From Bacteroidales bacterium (GTDB lineage Bacteria; Bacteroidota; Bacteroidia; Bacteroidales; UBA3824): a stretch of DNA of 64,000 bases. This document shows positions 1 to 9,291 of this stretch, piece after piece; within the stretch, counting starts at the first letter, position 1, and each line of letters starts with the position of its first letter. The notes below the pieces were generated by a model. The model was not told where the DNA came from and made no database searches. It saw only the letters and a list, made by a program, of their open reading frames with translations. The position numbers and the translations under genes are program-made. The DNA lies in assembly GCA_017417315.1 (NCBI GenBank), contig JAFPZK010000078.1, positions 1 through 64,000 of the forward strand, given 5' to 3'.

Positions 1-141
1 GGACGGAAGATATTCCAAATCCTTTATCTGATTTTTGCCGTCTAATTTCAAAACGGCATTTAACAGACTTATAGCAAGGTTTTTATGTTCACCAAACACT
101 TTTTTGAAAACAACGTCGGTTTTCGGGTCGTAATACTGCAT
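1..141 (-). CDS. Rpn/PD-(D/E)XK nuclease family protein, N-terminal part
   Basis: Only the first 47 codons lie in the window; the gene runs off the left edge. The peptide opens MQYYDPKTDVVFKKVFG and goes on with a LAISLLNAVL segment. This is the typical start of PD-(D/E)XK 'transposase family' proteins (PF12784, related to Rpn recombination-promoting nucleases), which are DNA endonucleases often found in many copies in Bacteroidota. The catalytic residues lie beyond the edge, so activity cannot be judged. It sits just downstream of gdhA in the same direction but has its own promoter, which overlaps the gdhA terminator. The family call rests on the N-terminus alone. Confidence 0.7.
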   Translation of the reverse strand, partial: MQYYDPKTDVVFKKVFGEHKNLAISLLNAVLKLDGKNQIKDLEYLPS

Positions 142-170
142 GGTTTTAAAAAAAATTAAAAAGTTTGCCG

Positions 171-201
171 CAAAAATAGTCTATTTTCTCATAAATACAA
201 A
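171..201 (-). promoter_or_regulatory. Promoter of the Rpn-like gene
   Basis: On the minus strand TTTG (198-201) is followed after 19 bp by TATTTTTG (171-178), which fits the Bacteroidota consensus TTTG-N19/20-TAnnTTTG. The start codon is 30 bp further on. The TTTG lies at the edge of the T-tract of the gdhA terminator. Confidence 0.6.
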
Positions 202-230
202 AAAGCGGCAACAAAATTTTGCGCCGCTTT
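198..230 (-). terminator. Rho-independent terminator of gdhA
   Basis: Inverted repeat AAAGCGGC (202-209) and GCCGCTTT (223-230) with a 13-nt loop; on the minus strand the stem is followed by a T-run. It lies 24 bp after the gdhA stop codon. Confidence 0.75.
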
Positions 231-253
231 CTGAAAACTTATTTTGGGATAAC

Positions 254-1633
<1,380 letters not shown>

Positions 1634-1662
1634 TTACTTTAATTTCTTTTTTTTTGACACTG

Positions 1663-1693
1663 CAAAATTACGAAGGTTTTTCTTACCCGCAAA
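1663..1693 (-). promoter_or_regulatory. Promoter of gdhA
   Basis: Minus-strand TTTG (1690-1693), 19 bp, TAATTTTG (1663-1670): a full match to the Bacteroidota promoter consensus, about 55 bp before the gdhA ATG. Confidence 0.7.
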
Positions 1694-1749
1694 ACATTCA
1701 ACCGGCATTTACGTAAAATACGTAAGCGGGAAAAATTATTCAAAAAAAA

Positions 1750-1781
1750 TTTGGTTTTTCTAAAAAAAAAATATAATTTTG
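1750..1781 (+). promoter_or_regulatory. Promoter of the nucleoside phosphorylase gene
   Basis: TTTG (1750-1753), 20 bp, TAATTTTG (1774-1781), 30 bp before the ATG at 1812. It is divergent from the gdhA promoter. Confidence 0.7.
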
Positions 1782-1811
1782 AGACTTAAAAACCCATAAA
1801 TAATAAAGATT

Positions 1812-2681
1812 ATGAAACCGATTGAAGACTCAGAACTTATCATAAACGGCGACGGTACTATTTTCCATCTCCATTTAAAACCCGAAAACATTGCCGATAA
1901 TATTATCCTTGTCGGCGACCAAAACAGGGTCGAAGCAGTTGCAAAATTTTTCGACACAGTGGAATTTACGGCTCAAAACCGTGAGTTTAAGACCGCTACG
2001 GGAACTAAAAACTCCAAACGGATAACGGTGATTTCAACAGGTATCGGTACGGATAACATTGATATAGTGTTAACCGAACTTGACGCATTGGCGAATATTG
2101 ATTTAAAAACACGTTTGCCTAAACAGCAGCACCGCACTTTAAATATCGTAAGAATAGGCACTTGCGGTTCGCTTCAAGCGGACATTCCCGTCGGCACACC
2201 CGTAGTAACAGCCGTTGCAGGCGGTTTGGACGGACTTCTCAACTTTTACAAAGACAGAAACAAGGTTTGCGACTTAGAATTAGAAAAGAAATTTCAAGAA
2301 CACACAAAACGCAGCACACTTCTTGCAACACCTTATTTCGTGAAATCCTCAGAGGTTTTGTTAGAAAAACTAAAAGATTTCAAAAGCGGAATAACCCTTT
2401 CTGCTCCCGGATTTTACGGACCTCAGGGCAGAGTTGTAAGGCTCGAAATCGTAGACCCTGAAATCAATCAAAGGCTCGAAACCTTTGAATACAATGGCAT
2501 GAAAATCAATAATTACGAAATGGAATCTTCGGCGATTAACGGGTTAGGAAGGCTTTTAGGACATAACACGGCGACAATATGCTTAGTAATTGCAAACCGC
2601 CGTTGCAAAGAATTTGCACCTAATTACAGAAACGCAATGCCGGATTTAATTTCAAAAATAGTCAACATTTTAACGGCTTAA
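1812..2681 (+). CDS. Nucleoside phosphorylase (uridine phosphorylase-like)
   Basis: 289 residues of the PNP/UDP phosphorylase superfamily (PF01048). These enzymes split nucleosides with phosphate into base and ribose-1-phosphate for salvage. Visible family features are the early LVGDQNRV (phosphate-binding GDxxR region), STGIGTDN, RIGTCGSLQADIPVGTPV and the NNYEMESSAINGLGRLLGH segment containing the EMES/A ribose-binding motif. The layout resembles Bacteroidota uridine phosphorylases, but substrate preference is not certain. The next gene starts 6 bp downstream, so the two are probably co-transcribed. Confidence 0.88.
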   Translation: MKPIEDSELIINGDGTIFHLHLKPENIADNIILVGDQNRVEAVAKFFDTVEFTAQNREFKTATGTKNSKRITVISTGIGTDNIDIVLTELDALANIDLKTRLPKQQHRTLNIVRIGTCGSLQADIPVGTPVVTAVAGGLDGLLNFYKDRNKVCDLELEKKFQEHTKRSTLLATPYFVKSSEVLLEKLKDFKSGITLSAPGFYGPQGRVVRLEIVDPEINQRLETFEYNGMKINNYEMESSAINGLGRLLGHNTATICLVIANRRCKEFAPNYRNAMPDLISKIVNILTA

Positions 2682-2687
2682 AACTTT

Positions 2688-3560
2688 ATGACAACAACTG
2701 AACTGAATGCAGCAATAAGACTTCTTGACGACCCCGACAAACAAGTTTACGGCATCGTCAGGGACAAACTCTTTTCGCAAGGGCTTGAAATAATTCCGCC
2801 TCTAACACAAGTTTTAACTTCCGAGGGGGTTAGTACGCTTATGCGCAGCAGGATAGAAAGTATTTTGTCGAAATTAGAATCAGAAGATATAAGCGCAAAT
2901 TTTAAAAATTGGCAAAAAAACGACAGTGATTTGTTGAAAGGCTTTTGGTGTTTATCAAGACTGCAACACTTTTCGCAAAGTTTTGAAACCGCTCAACAAC
3001 TTTTTGACAGCATACAAATGCCATTCAGCAACGAAGAATTATCCAATTATTCCGACACGGAAAAAGTCAGGATTCTTAATCACTTTGTATACAAGCAGTT
3101 AAAATTTCGGGTAACACCCTCCGAAGAATATTTTGAACCTCAGTATTGTTTTTTACAAGACGTATTAAAAACAAGAAAGGCCAACCCCGTTTCTATGGGG
3201 TTGGTCTACCTCTTGCTCGCCAAGAGAATGAATTTGCCGATTGTTGGAATTAACCTGCCGAAGATTTTCATCACTGCAATGACATACAGTTCAAATCAAA
3301 ACATCTCTTTTTACATCAACCCTTCAAACGAAGGAGCCGTGTTTTCGCGTCAGGAAATCACCCGTTTTCTGAACCAGAACAATATCACCGCCAAAAACGA
3401 GTTTTTTCAGCCGTGTTCCAACAGCACCGTAATACTACGACTGCTAACACACCTTGAATATGCGCTGAAAACGAAAAAAATGTTTTCTAAGGCAAGTAGT
3501 GTTTCAAAGTTATTAAAAACTTTCGACAACCAGTTGGATAAAGACACTAACTGGTTATAA
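2688..3560 (+). CDS. SirB1/transglutaminase-like family protein
   Basis: 290 residues. An N-terminal helical region resembling HEAT-like repeats (about 1-70) is followed by a SirB1-type transglutaminase-like domain (PF13369), recognised by the segment TRKANPVSMGLVYLLLAKRM and the following NLPIVGINLPKIF. In typical members this last part reads LPxHFxxR/K; here the usual histidine is replaced (NLPKIF), so catalytic activity is doubtful. Biochemical function is unknown for the family. It lies 6 bp behind the nucleoside phosphorylase and is probably in its operon. Confidence 0.75.
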   Translation: MTTTELNAAIRLLDDPDKQVYGIVRDKLFSQGLEIIPPLTQVLTSEGVSTLMRSRIESILSKLESEDISANFKNWQKNDSDLLKGFWCLSRLQHFSQSFETAQQLFDSIQMPFSNEELSNYSDTEKVRILNHFVYKQLKFRVTPSEEYFEPQYCFLQDVLKTRKANPVSMGLVYLLLAKRMNLPIVGINLPKIFITAMTYSSNQNISFYINPSNEGAVFSRQEITRFLNQNNITAKNEFFQPCSNSTVILRLLTHLEYALKTKKMFSKASSVSKLLKTFDNQLDKDTNWL

Positions 3561-3568
3561 TCTAATTT

Positions 3569-3637
3569 TTACAAACTTACTGCAATTCCTAAGACAACCA
3601 TAGCGATAAACATAATTGTTGCAAAGTACCTTTTCAT
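3569..3637 (-). CDS. Possible 22-residue single-span membrane peptide
   Basis: A short frame starting MKRYFATIMFIAMVVLGIAV and ending in SL: two basic residues, then an uninterrupted hydrophobic stretch, the pattern of a small inner-membrane peptide. It has its own promoter of good quality 36 bp upstream (3673-3704) and lies in an otherwise empty gap between two plus-strand genes. I know of no named family for it. The open frame, charge pattern and promoter support it together; each alone would be weak. Confidence 0.45.
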   Translation of the reverse strand: MKRYFATIMFIAMVVLGIAVSL

Positions 3638-3672
3638 TTTTTTAATAAAATATTGTGTTTAATATTGCGACA

Positions 3673-3704
3673 CAAAAGTATATTTTTAGTTACAAAAAAA
3701 CAAA
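3673..3704 (-). promoter_or_regulatory. Promoter of the 22-residue peptide
   Basis: Minus-strand TTTG (3701-3704), 20 bp, TACTTTTG (3673-3680). It fits the consensus and points away from the C69 peptidase gene. Confidence 0.55.
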
Positions 3705-3748
3705 TAATTTTTTATTAATTTTGCAAAAAAATTAAAACAATATTCACA

Positions 3749-5461
3749 ATGAAAAAAGTTCTTATGCTTTTGTTGCTGTCGGCGTTTTTGAAAGTTTCGA
3801 CGGCATGTACCAATTTTTTGGTAACAAAATCAGTTTCAGGCGGTTGCGGTAATTTGATTTCGTATTCCGCAGACTCTCACGTTCTCTACGGCGCACTCTA
3901 CCACTACCCTGCCGCCGAGCATCCGGAAGGCTCTTTCCGCGAAGTTTACGACTGGGATTCCGGCAAATTTATGGGAAAAATTCCTGAAATAAGCCACACA
4001 TTCAACGTTGTCGGCAACATGAACGAACATCAGGTAACAATTGCCGAGACCACTTACGGCGGTCTGTCGAGCCTTCAAAGTCAGGACGGCGCAATAATCG
4101 ACTACGGCAGCATGATTTACATCGCTCTCCAAAGGTCTAAAACAGCACGCGAGGCAATAAAAATTATGGCGGAACTCGCTGAAAATTACGGTTATGCCTC
4201 AGAAGGCGAAAGTTTTTCGATTGCCGACAAAAACGAAGTCTGGATTATGGAGGTTATCGGAAAAGGCAACTTTGAAAAAGGTATGGTATGGGTGGCTCAG
4301 CGCGTGCCCGACGGTTATATCTGCGCTCACGCCAACCAAGCGAGAATCACAACTTTCGACTATCAGAAAACTAACAAATTCGACGACCCGAAAGCCAAAA
4401 CTTTCAATTCAAAAGACGTTGTTAGTTTTGCGGTTGAACATAATTTTTATAAAGGCTCGGTAAAAGATTTCAGTTTTTCCGACGTTTACAATCCCGTGGA
4501 TTTTGAAGGCGCAAGATTTTGTGAGATAAGGGTTTGGGCGTTTTTTGCAGCCGCCGACCCCGATAATTTCGGGCAAAATGCGGCTTATTGGAATTACGCA
4601 AAAGGCAACGTCATCAGAAAACAGGCTTTCGTAAAAGACAGTTGTCAAACAAAAGACAATTTTGCTAAAAACCGTCTTCCGCTTTGGATAAAACCAAAAA
4701 ATTACGTTACCACCCACGGCTTAATGAATCAAATGCGTAACCATTTGGAAGGCACGGAGTTAGATATGAGTAAGGATTTCGGTGCAGGTGCTTTTAATTG
4801 TCCGTACAGATTCCGCCCCTTGACTTTCAAAGTTGACGACAAAGAATACGTTAATGAACGTGCGACGGCAACACAACAAACCGGCTGGGTTTTTGTCTCT
4901 CAAATGAGGGATTGGATGCCTGATTATTGCGGCGGAATTTTCTGGTTTGCAACCGATGATGCGGCAAACACGGTTTTTTCACCGTTTTATTCGTCAATAA
5001 CCGAAATACCGGAAGAGTATTCCGAAAAAAACGGCTCAATGGCAAAATGGTCTGACAATTCGTCATTTTGGATTAACAATTTGATTGCAAACTTTGCGTA
5101 TTCCCGTTACAGGCTCGTTCACCCCGAAATCGAAAAAGTTCAGCAAAAACAAGAAAAAGAATTTATCTTTAAAACCGCTGAAATCGACAAGGCAGCACTC
5201 GCAAAAGACAGCACGGAAGCAGTAAAATTTTTGACTGAATTTTCTTGCAAAAATGCCTCAGATTTGGTAAAACAGCGTAAAGAACTTTTTACAAAACTAT
5301 TTATGAAATTCGTTGACGGCAACTGCAAAGAAACTGACGAAAATCTTAACATCATAGATAACGGAACAGGTATTCCGAAAGTAAAATATCCGGGTTACGG
5401 CGACGTTTGGGAAAAAGAAGTCGTAAAACACACCGGCGAAAAACTGTTATACAAAAAATAA
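3749..5461 (+). CDS. Secreted peptidase of family C69 (dipeptidase)
   Basis: 570 residues with an N-terminal signal peptide (MKKVLMLLLLSAFLKVSTA) and then Cys20-Thr-Asn. In family C69 (PepD-like, Ntn-hydrolase fold) the cysteine exposed by processing is the nucleophile, so the match of CTNFLVTK to the expected mature N-terminus supports both function and start. Other family features are SYSADSH, the HTFNVVGNMNEHQVTIAETTYGG region and a long C-terminal part. The likely role is hydrolysis of dipeptides in the cell envelope for amino-acid nutrition. A -7 box TAATTTTG at 3716-3723 lies upstream but lacks a good TTTG partner. It ends in a shared terminator. Confidence 0.88.
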   Translation: MKKVLMLLLLSAFLKVSTACTNFLVTKSVSGGCGNLISYSADSHVLYGALYHYPAAEHPEGSFREVYDWDSGKFMGKIPEISHTFNVVGNMNEHQVTIAETTYGGLSSLQSQDGAIIDYGSMIYIALQRSKTAREAIKIMAELAENYGYASEGESFSIADKNEVWIMEVIGKGNFEKGMVWVAQRVPDGYICAHANQARITTFDYQKTNKFDDPKAKTFNSKDVVSFAVEHNFYKGSVKDFSFSDVYNPVDFEGARFCEIRVWAFFAAADPDNFGQNAAYWNYAKGNVIRKQAFVKDSCQTKDNFAKNRLPLWIKPKNYVTTHGLMNQMRNHLEGTELDMSKDFGAGAFNCPYRFRPLTFKVDDKEYVNERATATQQTGWVFVSQMRDWMPDYCGGIFWFATDDAANTVFSPFYSSITEIPEEYSEKNGSMAKWSDNSSFWINNLIANFAYSRYRLVHPEIEKVQQKQEKEFIFKTAEIDKAALAKDSTEAVKFLTEFSCKNASDLVKQRKELFTKLFMKFVDGNCKETDENLNIIDNGTGIPKVKYPGYGDVWEKEVVKHTGEKLLYKK

Positions 5462-5489
5462 AAAAACGGGCTTTTTCAGCCCGTTTTTT
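5461..5489 (+). terminator. Bidirectional terminator between the C69 and GroES-like genes
   Basis: Stem AACGGGC/GCCCGTT flanked by A-runs and T-runs on both sides; it can stop the peptidase transcript on the plus strand and the GroES-like transcript on the minus strand. Confidence 0.8.
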
Positions 5490-5490
5490 T

Positions 5491-5874
5491 TTATTCTTTC
5501 AATAATCCTTCGTCTCTGACACACATTAAAATAGCGTTTGCGGAAACGATAAAGTATTTTTCGGAATTGAATTGGATTTCAATAGCGTTAATCCGCTGAT
5601 AGACAGCCAAATCTCCGCGCTTACATTGAAGCGGAACATATTTGACTTTTTCTTTCTTTTGCCACGGTTCGTCATATTCGTTCATCGCGGGAACGGCATA
5701 TCCGGGACCAGTTTTAATCACGTAGCCTAACGAAACCTGCTCTTTATCAATAACAGTCGGGGGCAAATAAAGCCCCGACTGTGTTTTTTCTTGCGGAAAT
5801 TTAGGTTTTATCAGAACTTTGTCGCCCATAACGACAAGTTGTTCCAAATCTTTTTCCCTTAAATTAACTGCCAT
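5491..5874 (-). CDS. GroES-like (Cpn10 family) protein
   Basis: 127 residues with the Cpn10 barrel layout: VVMGDKVLIKP at the start, EKTQSGLYLPP in the place of the mobile loop, LGYVIKTGPG in the middle and ISANAILMCV-like C-terminus (VSANAILMCV). It is longer than the classic 95-residue GroES because of an insert around residues 65-80. It starts 1 bp after the aminotransferase gene, with no groEL beside it, so it is not the normal groESL operon copy. Its role is unknown; a specialised co-chaperonin or a structural homologue are both possible. Confidence 0.75.
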   Translation of the reverse strand: MAVNLREKDLEQLVVMGDKVLIKPKFPQEKTQSGLYLPPTVIDKEQVSLGYVIKTGPGYAVPAMNEYDEPWQKKEKVKYVPLQCKRGDLAVYQRINAIEIQFNSEKYFIVSANAILMCVRDEGLLKE

Positions 5875-5875
5875 A

Positions 5876-7066
5876 TTATTGCAATTTTTTCAAAGTTTCC
5901 TTTAATCTCTTGAATGCTTCTTCAATTCTGTCAAAACCGACAACGTAACTCATTCTGATACAAGAATCTACGCCGAAAGCACCGCCTGCTACGGTTGCAA
6001 CGTGAGCCTCGTTCAAAAGGAAATCTGCAAACTCAAACGAGTTAGAGATTTTTTTACCGTTGAAACTCTTGCCGATATACGCGCTGAAATCTGCAAAACA
6101 ATAGAAAGTTGCCGGAGGAGTGTTAAGTTTTACACCCGGAATCGACTTCAAACCTTCAACCATCATATTGCGGCGTTTTATAAGCACTTCATTATTTTTA
6201 GCGATGATTGACTGGTCGCCGTTAAGAGCCTCAATAGCAGCACGTTGTGCAATTGAACATGTACCGGAAGTTGTCTGACCTTGAAGTTTTTTTACAGCCT
6301 TAGCAATTTCCAAATTTGATGCCATATAACCGATTCTCCAACCGGTCATTGCGTAAGCCTTTGAAAGTCCGTTAATTACAACAGTCTGTTCTTTAACTTC
6401 GGGAAACTGTGCGATACTTTCGTGAGTGCCGTCGTATGTTAAATGCTCATAGATTTCGTCCGAAATAATTGCAACCTCAGGATATTTTTTCAACACCTGA
6501 GCCAAAGCCTGCAACTCTTCTTTCGTATAAATACTTCCCGAAGGATTTGACGGAGCGTTGAGAACAAAACCGTGAGTTTTTTCCGTAATTGCAGCCTCCA
6601 ACTGTTCGGGAGTGATTTTATAATAGTTTTCAGCCTTGCCCTCAATGATTACGGGAGTAGCCTCGCAAAGATGCGCAAGTTCGATGTACGAAACCCAATA
6701 CGGAGTCGGAATGATTACCTCGTCGCCCTGCTGAAAAAGAACTTGGAAAACATTGGCAAGACACTGTTTTGCGCCGGTAGAAACAACGATTTGATTTTCA
6801 GCATATTCGAGGTTGTTTTCGCGTTTGAATTTCGCTTGAACCGCCTTTATCAAATCTTTGTAACCGGGAACGGGACTGTAAAAAGAAAAATTCTCGTCGA
6901 TTGCTTTTTTTGCTGCCGCCTTAACGTTGTCGGGAGTAAAAAAATCAGGCTGACCGACAGTCAGATTCACTACGTCAATGCCCTTCTCTTTGAGTTCGGC
7001 ACTTTTCTGGCTCATTGCAAGAGTTTGTGACTCAGCAACATTGTTGATTCTTGAAGATAATCTCAT
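5876..7066 (-). CDS. Pyridoxal-phosphate aminotransferase (aspartate aminotransferase type)
   Basis: 396 residues, fold-type I class I/II aminotransferase. Visible motifs: NLTVGQPDF near the N-terminus, LNAPSNPSGSIYTKEEL, ISDEIYEHLTYDG with the PLP-binding Asp, and the GLSKAYAMTGWRIGY motif with the Schiff-base lysine at about residue 236. It most resembles the AspB/AatA group acting on aspartate and 2-oxoglutarate, but some relatives act on aromatic amino acids or prephenate. The -7 box TAACTTTG (7098-7105, minus) lies 32 bp upstream. It is followed by the GroES-like gene in one transcript. Confidence 0.9.
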   Translation of the reverse strand: MRLSSRINNVAESQTLAMSQKSAELKEKGIDVVNLTVGQPDFFTPDNVKAAAKKAIDENFSFYSPVPGYKDLIKAVQAKFKRENNLEYAENQIVVSTGAKQCLANVFQVLFQQGDEVIIPTPYWVSYIELAHLCEATPVIIEGKAENYYKITPEQLEAAITEKTHGFVLNAPSNPSGSIYTKEELQALAQVLKKYPEVAIISDEIYEHLTYDGTHESIAQFPEVKEQTVVINGLSKAYAMTGWRIGYMASNLEIAKAVKKLQGQTTSGTCSIAQRAAIEALNGDQSIIAKNNEVLIKRRNMMVEGLKSIPGVKLNTPPATFYCFADFSAYIGKSFNGKKISNSFEFADFLLNEAHVATVAGGAFGVDSCIRMSYVVGFDRIEEAFKRLKETLKKLQ

Positions 7067-7136
7067 TTTGAAATCTTTTTTCGTTTTAATAATGCGGCAA
7101 AGTTAAAAAAAATTGATGTAAAAAACGAAATGTTGT

Positions 7137-7179
7137 GAAAAAAAATTGCGGTTGAATTTTTTTATCTTTCAACCGCAAT
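7137..7179 (-). terminator. Terminator of the GH97 gene
   Basis: Perfect 12-bp stem ATTGCGGTTGAA (7145-7156) and TTCAACCGCAAT (7168-7179), followed on the minus strand by eight T. It lies directly after the GH97 stop codon. Confidence 0.85.
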
Positions 7180-7191
7180 GTGTTTTTACCG

Positions 7192-9129
7192 CTACTTCAT
7201 TATAACAACACCTCCGTTGCAGGGAATTGTAATTGTAACCTGCTGCTTTTTGGAAGTTTTTACTTCTTTCAAAGAACCGTTGAGAGAGTTGTCGTCAGAA
7301 TAAAGTTTTACCGGGGTCTCTGCCTTAAACATCGGCAGGTCAATGGTTTTGACAAGCGGCTTTTCTTCGGCGTTGACACCGGCGATATACCATTTGTCTC
7401 CGCTGCGGCGTGCCAAAATTACGTATTTGCCCGGATAACCGTCAATGAATTTTACCTCGTCCCAAGTAGTAGGAACGTTTTTCATAAAATCTATTGCCCA
7501 AGACGAAGCATCGGTTAAGTTGTTTGGCGCAAGGGCAAAATGCTGAACCGCACTTTGAAACAAAACTGCCGTCGCCAAAGCAAAAACTTCCGAAGTCATA
7601 CGCTTTGTTCCGTGCTGATTGTCAGCATTATAAAACTTATTCAACGCGCTGCCGCCAAAATCCATTGAACCGACAGTATTGCGGATAAAGGGGTGAATAG
7701 TCGCATTTTTTGCCTCGTTGTTGCAAAAATCCTGAGAAAAATGCAGGTTTTCACTCGCCAAAACAGCCTCCGAAGCGGCATAGTTCGGATACATTTTTTC
7801 CCAGCCTCTGGGCAGTGTGCAACCGTGGAAAATCACCAACAGCCCAAACTCGTTGGCATCGGTCAGAATGTCCTCGTAAAGTTGTATTGTCTGCTGTTTG
7901 TCGCCGGCAAAAAAGTCAACTTTGATACCGCGGATACCGGTTTCCTGCAACCATTTCATTTCTTTTCTGCGGTTTGCGGAAGTGTTCATTTTGTCAATCG
8001 GAGTTTGAGGAGCGTCGTTCCAAGTACCGTTAGAATTGTACCACAAAAACAAACCGACACCTTTTGTACGACCGTAATCAGCAAGTTCTTTGATTTTGTC
8101 ATAACCGATTTGTCTGTCCCAAAAAGCGTCAATCAAAACGCTCTGATAACCCATTGCCGCCGAAAAGTCGATGTAACGTTTTTGCTCGTCAAAATTGCAA
8201 CTCGGATCCATGCCGATAATCCAACTCCATGAGCCTTTGCCGTAGGTAAAAGTTGTATTGTTGAAATATTTCGGTTCGGTAAGGTCGAAAGGTACGGTTG
8301 TTTCAACAATGTTCTTCAAAGTGCTGCCGAGAGTGATTGTTCTCCAAGGAGTCTCGCCCGGAAGCGACATTGCAGGCGTAACAGAGCCGATGCCGTTGCA
8401 CTCTTCCGGCTGCGGAAAACCGATTTTGTATTCTGAATTTTCTTTGTTGAGAAGTCTGCAACCGACATATCTTCCGTCAGTTCCCGTCTCTGAAACAAGA
8501 ATCCAGCCGTTGGAAGAATTTTTGAAAAGACACGGAAAAGTAAAACCGTTGCCCCAGCCGTTTGTGCCGGTCTTGGCGTCAAGAGTGTAAGGCGTTTCGT
8601 AACTCGGCGAAGTTCTTGCAAAACCGCCCATGGGTTTTGACTGAGGACAGAGAAAAGTCGTAGTGCCGTCAGGAAACTTAAAACCGCTGACTTCGTCTTC
8701 GATTACGCAAACCCTTGTTTCTCCTTTCGGAAAAAGTCTGTATTTAAAAGCGGCGTCGCGGTCTGAAACCGAGAAAACCACGTCCATAACTTTTTTGCCG
8801 TCCTGCTCAAAAGAGATTTCTGCAACAGAAGCCTTAAAATCTACGAGGCTTTGCTTGATGTTTTTAAGGCGGTACTGCTTTTCATTTTTTGAAGTGTTGG
8901 ACGCCGAAATTTTGAGATTCTGCGTGTAATCGCCGATGTTGGTTTTGAGTCCGAGCGGCGACTTGTCCAAAAACGTCTTGCCGTCATAAAGCACCTTATA
9001 AAAAGGCTTTCCGTTTTCCAAGTCCACGATGACGGTCATTTTGCCGTCGGGAGAAGTAATCTTGGTTTCCTGGGCGTTGAGGCTCAAAAACGCCAGCACA
9101 GCCCAAAATGTTAACAACAATTTTTTCAT
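7192..9129 (-). CDS. Glycoside hydrolase family 97 (alpha-galactosidase/alpha-glucosidase type)
   Basis: 645 residues with signal peptide (MKKLLLTFWAVLAFLSLNAQ), so exported, probably periplasmic. The order N-terminal beta-sandwich, central TIM barrel and C-terminal beta domain is that of GH97, the SusB family. The barrel motifs GMDPSCNFDEQKRYIDFSA, GLFLWYNSNG and GIKVDFFAGDKQQ are clear. In GH97 some members invert and use glutamates, others retain and use an aspartate nucleophile; the Asp near residue 405 in IKVDFF suggests the retaining, alpha-galactosidase-like branch (inference). No SusC/SusD pair is nearby, so it is not part of a visible polysaccharide utilisation locus. Confidence 0.9.
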   Translation of the reverse strand: MKKLLLTFWAVLAFLSLNAQETKITSPDGKMTVIVDLENGKPFYKVLYDGKTFLDKSPLGLKTNIGDYTQNLKISASNTSKNEKQYRLKNIKQSLVDFKASVAEISFEQDGKKVMDVVFSVSDRDAAFKYRLFPKGETRVCVIEDEVSGFKFPDGTTTFLCPQSKPMGGFARTSPSYETPYTLDAKTGTNGWGNGFTFPCLFKNSSNGWILVSETGTDGRYVGCRLLNKENSEYKIGFPQPEECNGIGSVTPAMSLPGETPWRTITLGSTLKNIVETTVPFDLTEPKYFNNTTFTYGKGSWSWIIGMDPSCNFDEQKRYIDFSAAMGYQSVLIDAFWDRQIGYDKIKELADYGRTKGVGLFLWYNSNGTWNDAPQTPIDKMNTSANRRKEMKWLQETGIRGIKVDFFAGDKQQTIQLYEDILTDANEFGLLVIFHGCTLPRGWEKMYPNYAASEAVLASENLHFSQDFCNNEAKNATIHPFIRNTVGSMDFGGSALNKFYNADNQHGTKRMTSEVFALATAVLFQSAVQHFALAPNNLTDASSWAIDFMKNVPTTWDEVKFIDGYPGKYVILARRSGDKWYIAGVNAEEKPLVKTIDLPMFKAETPVKLYSDDNSLNGSLKEVKTSKKQQVTITIPCNGGVVIMK

Positions 9130-9252
9130 AAATGATTTTGATTATTTAATAAGGTAAAAAATTTGATACAAAAATAACGGAAAAAAACGTAAAAATATAC
9201 TCTTTTTGTTTCAAAAAAATAAGGTTTTGTTTCATTATTTATTTTTTTTACT

Positions 9253-9260
9253 TATATTTG
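9253..9260 (+). promoter_or_regulatory. -7 box of the MORN-caspase gene
   Basis: TATATTTG (9253-9260), 31 bp before the ATG. The nearest TTTG (9226-9229) is 23 bp upstream, slightly farther than the usual 19-21. Confidence 0.45.
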
Positions 9261-9291
9261 CGCTGTAAATTAGATTGTTAACTTTAATAAA

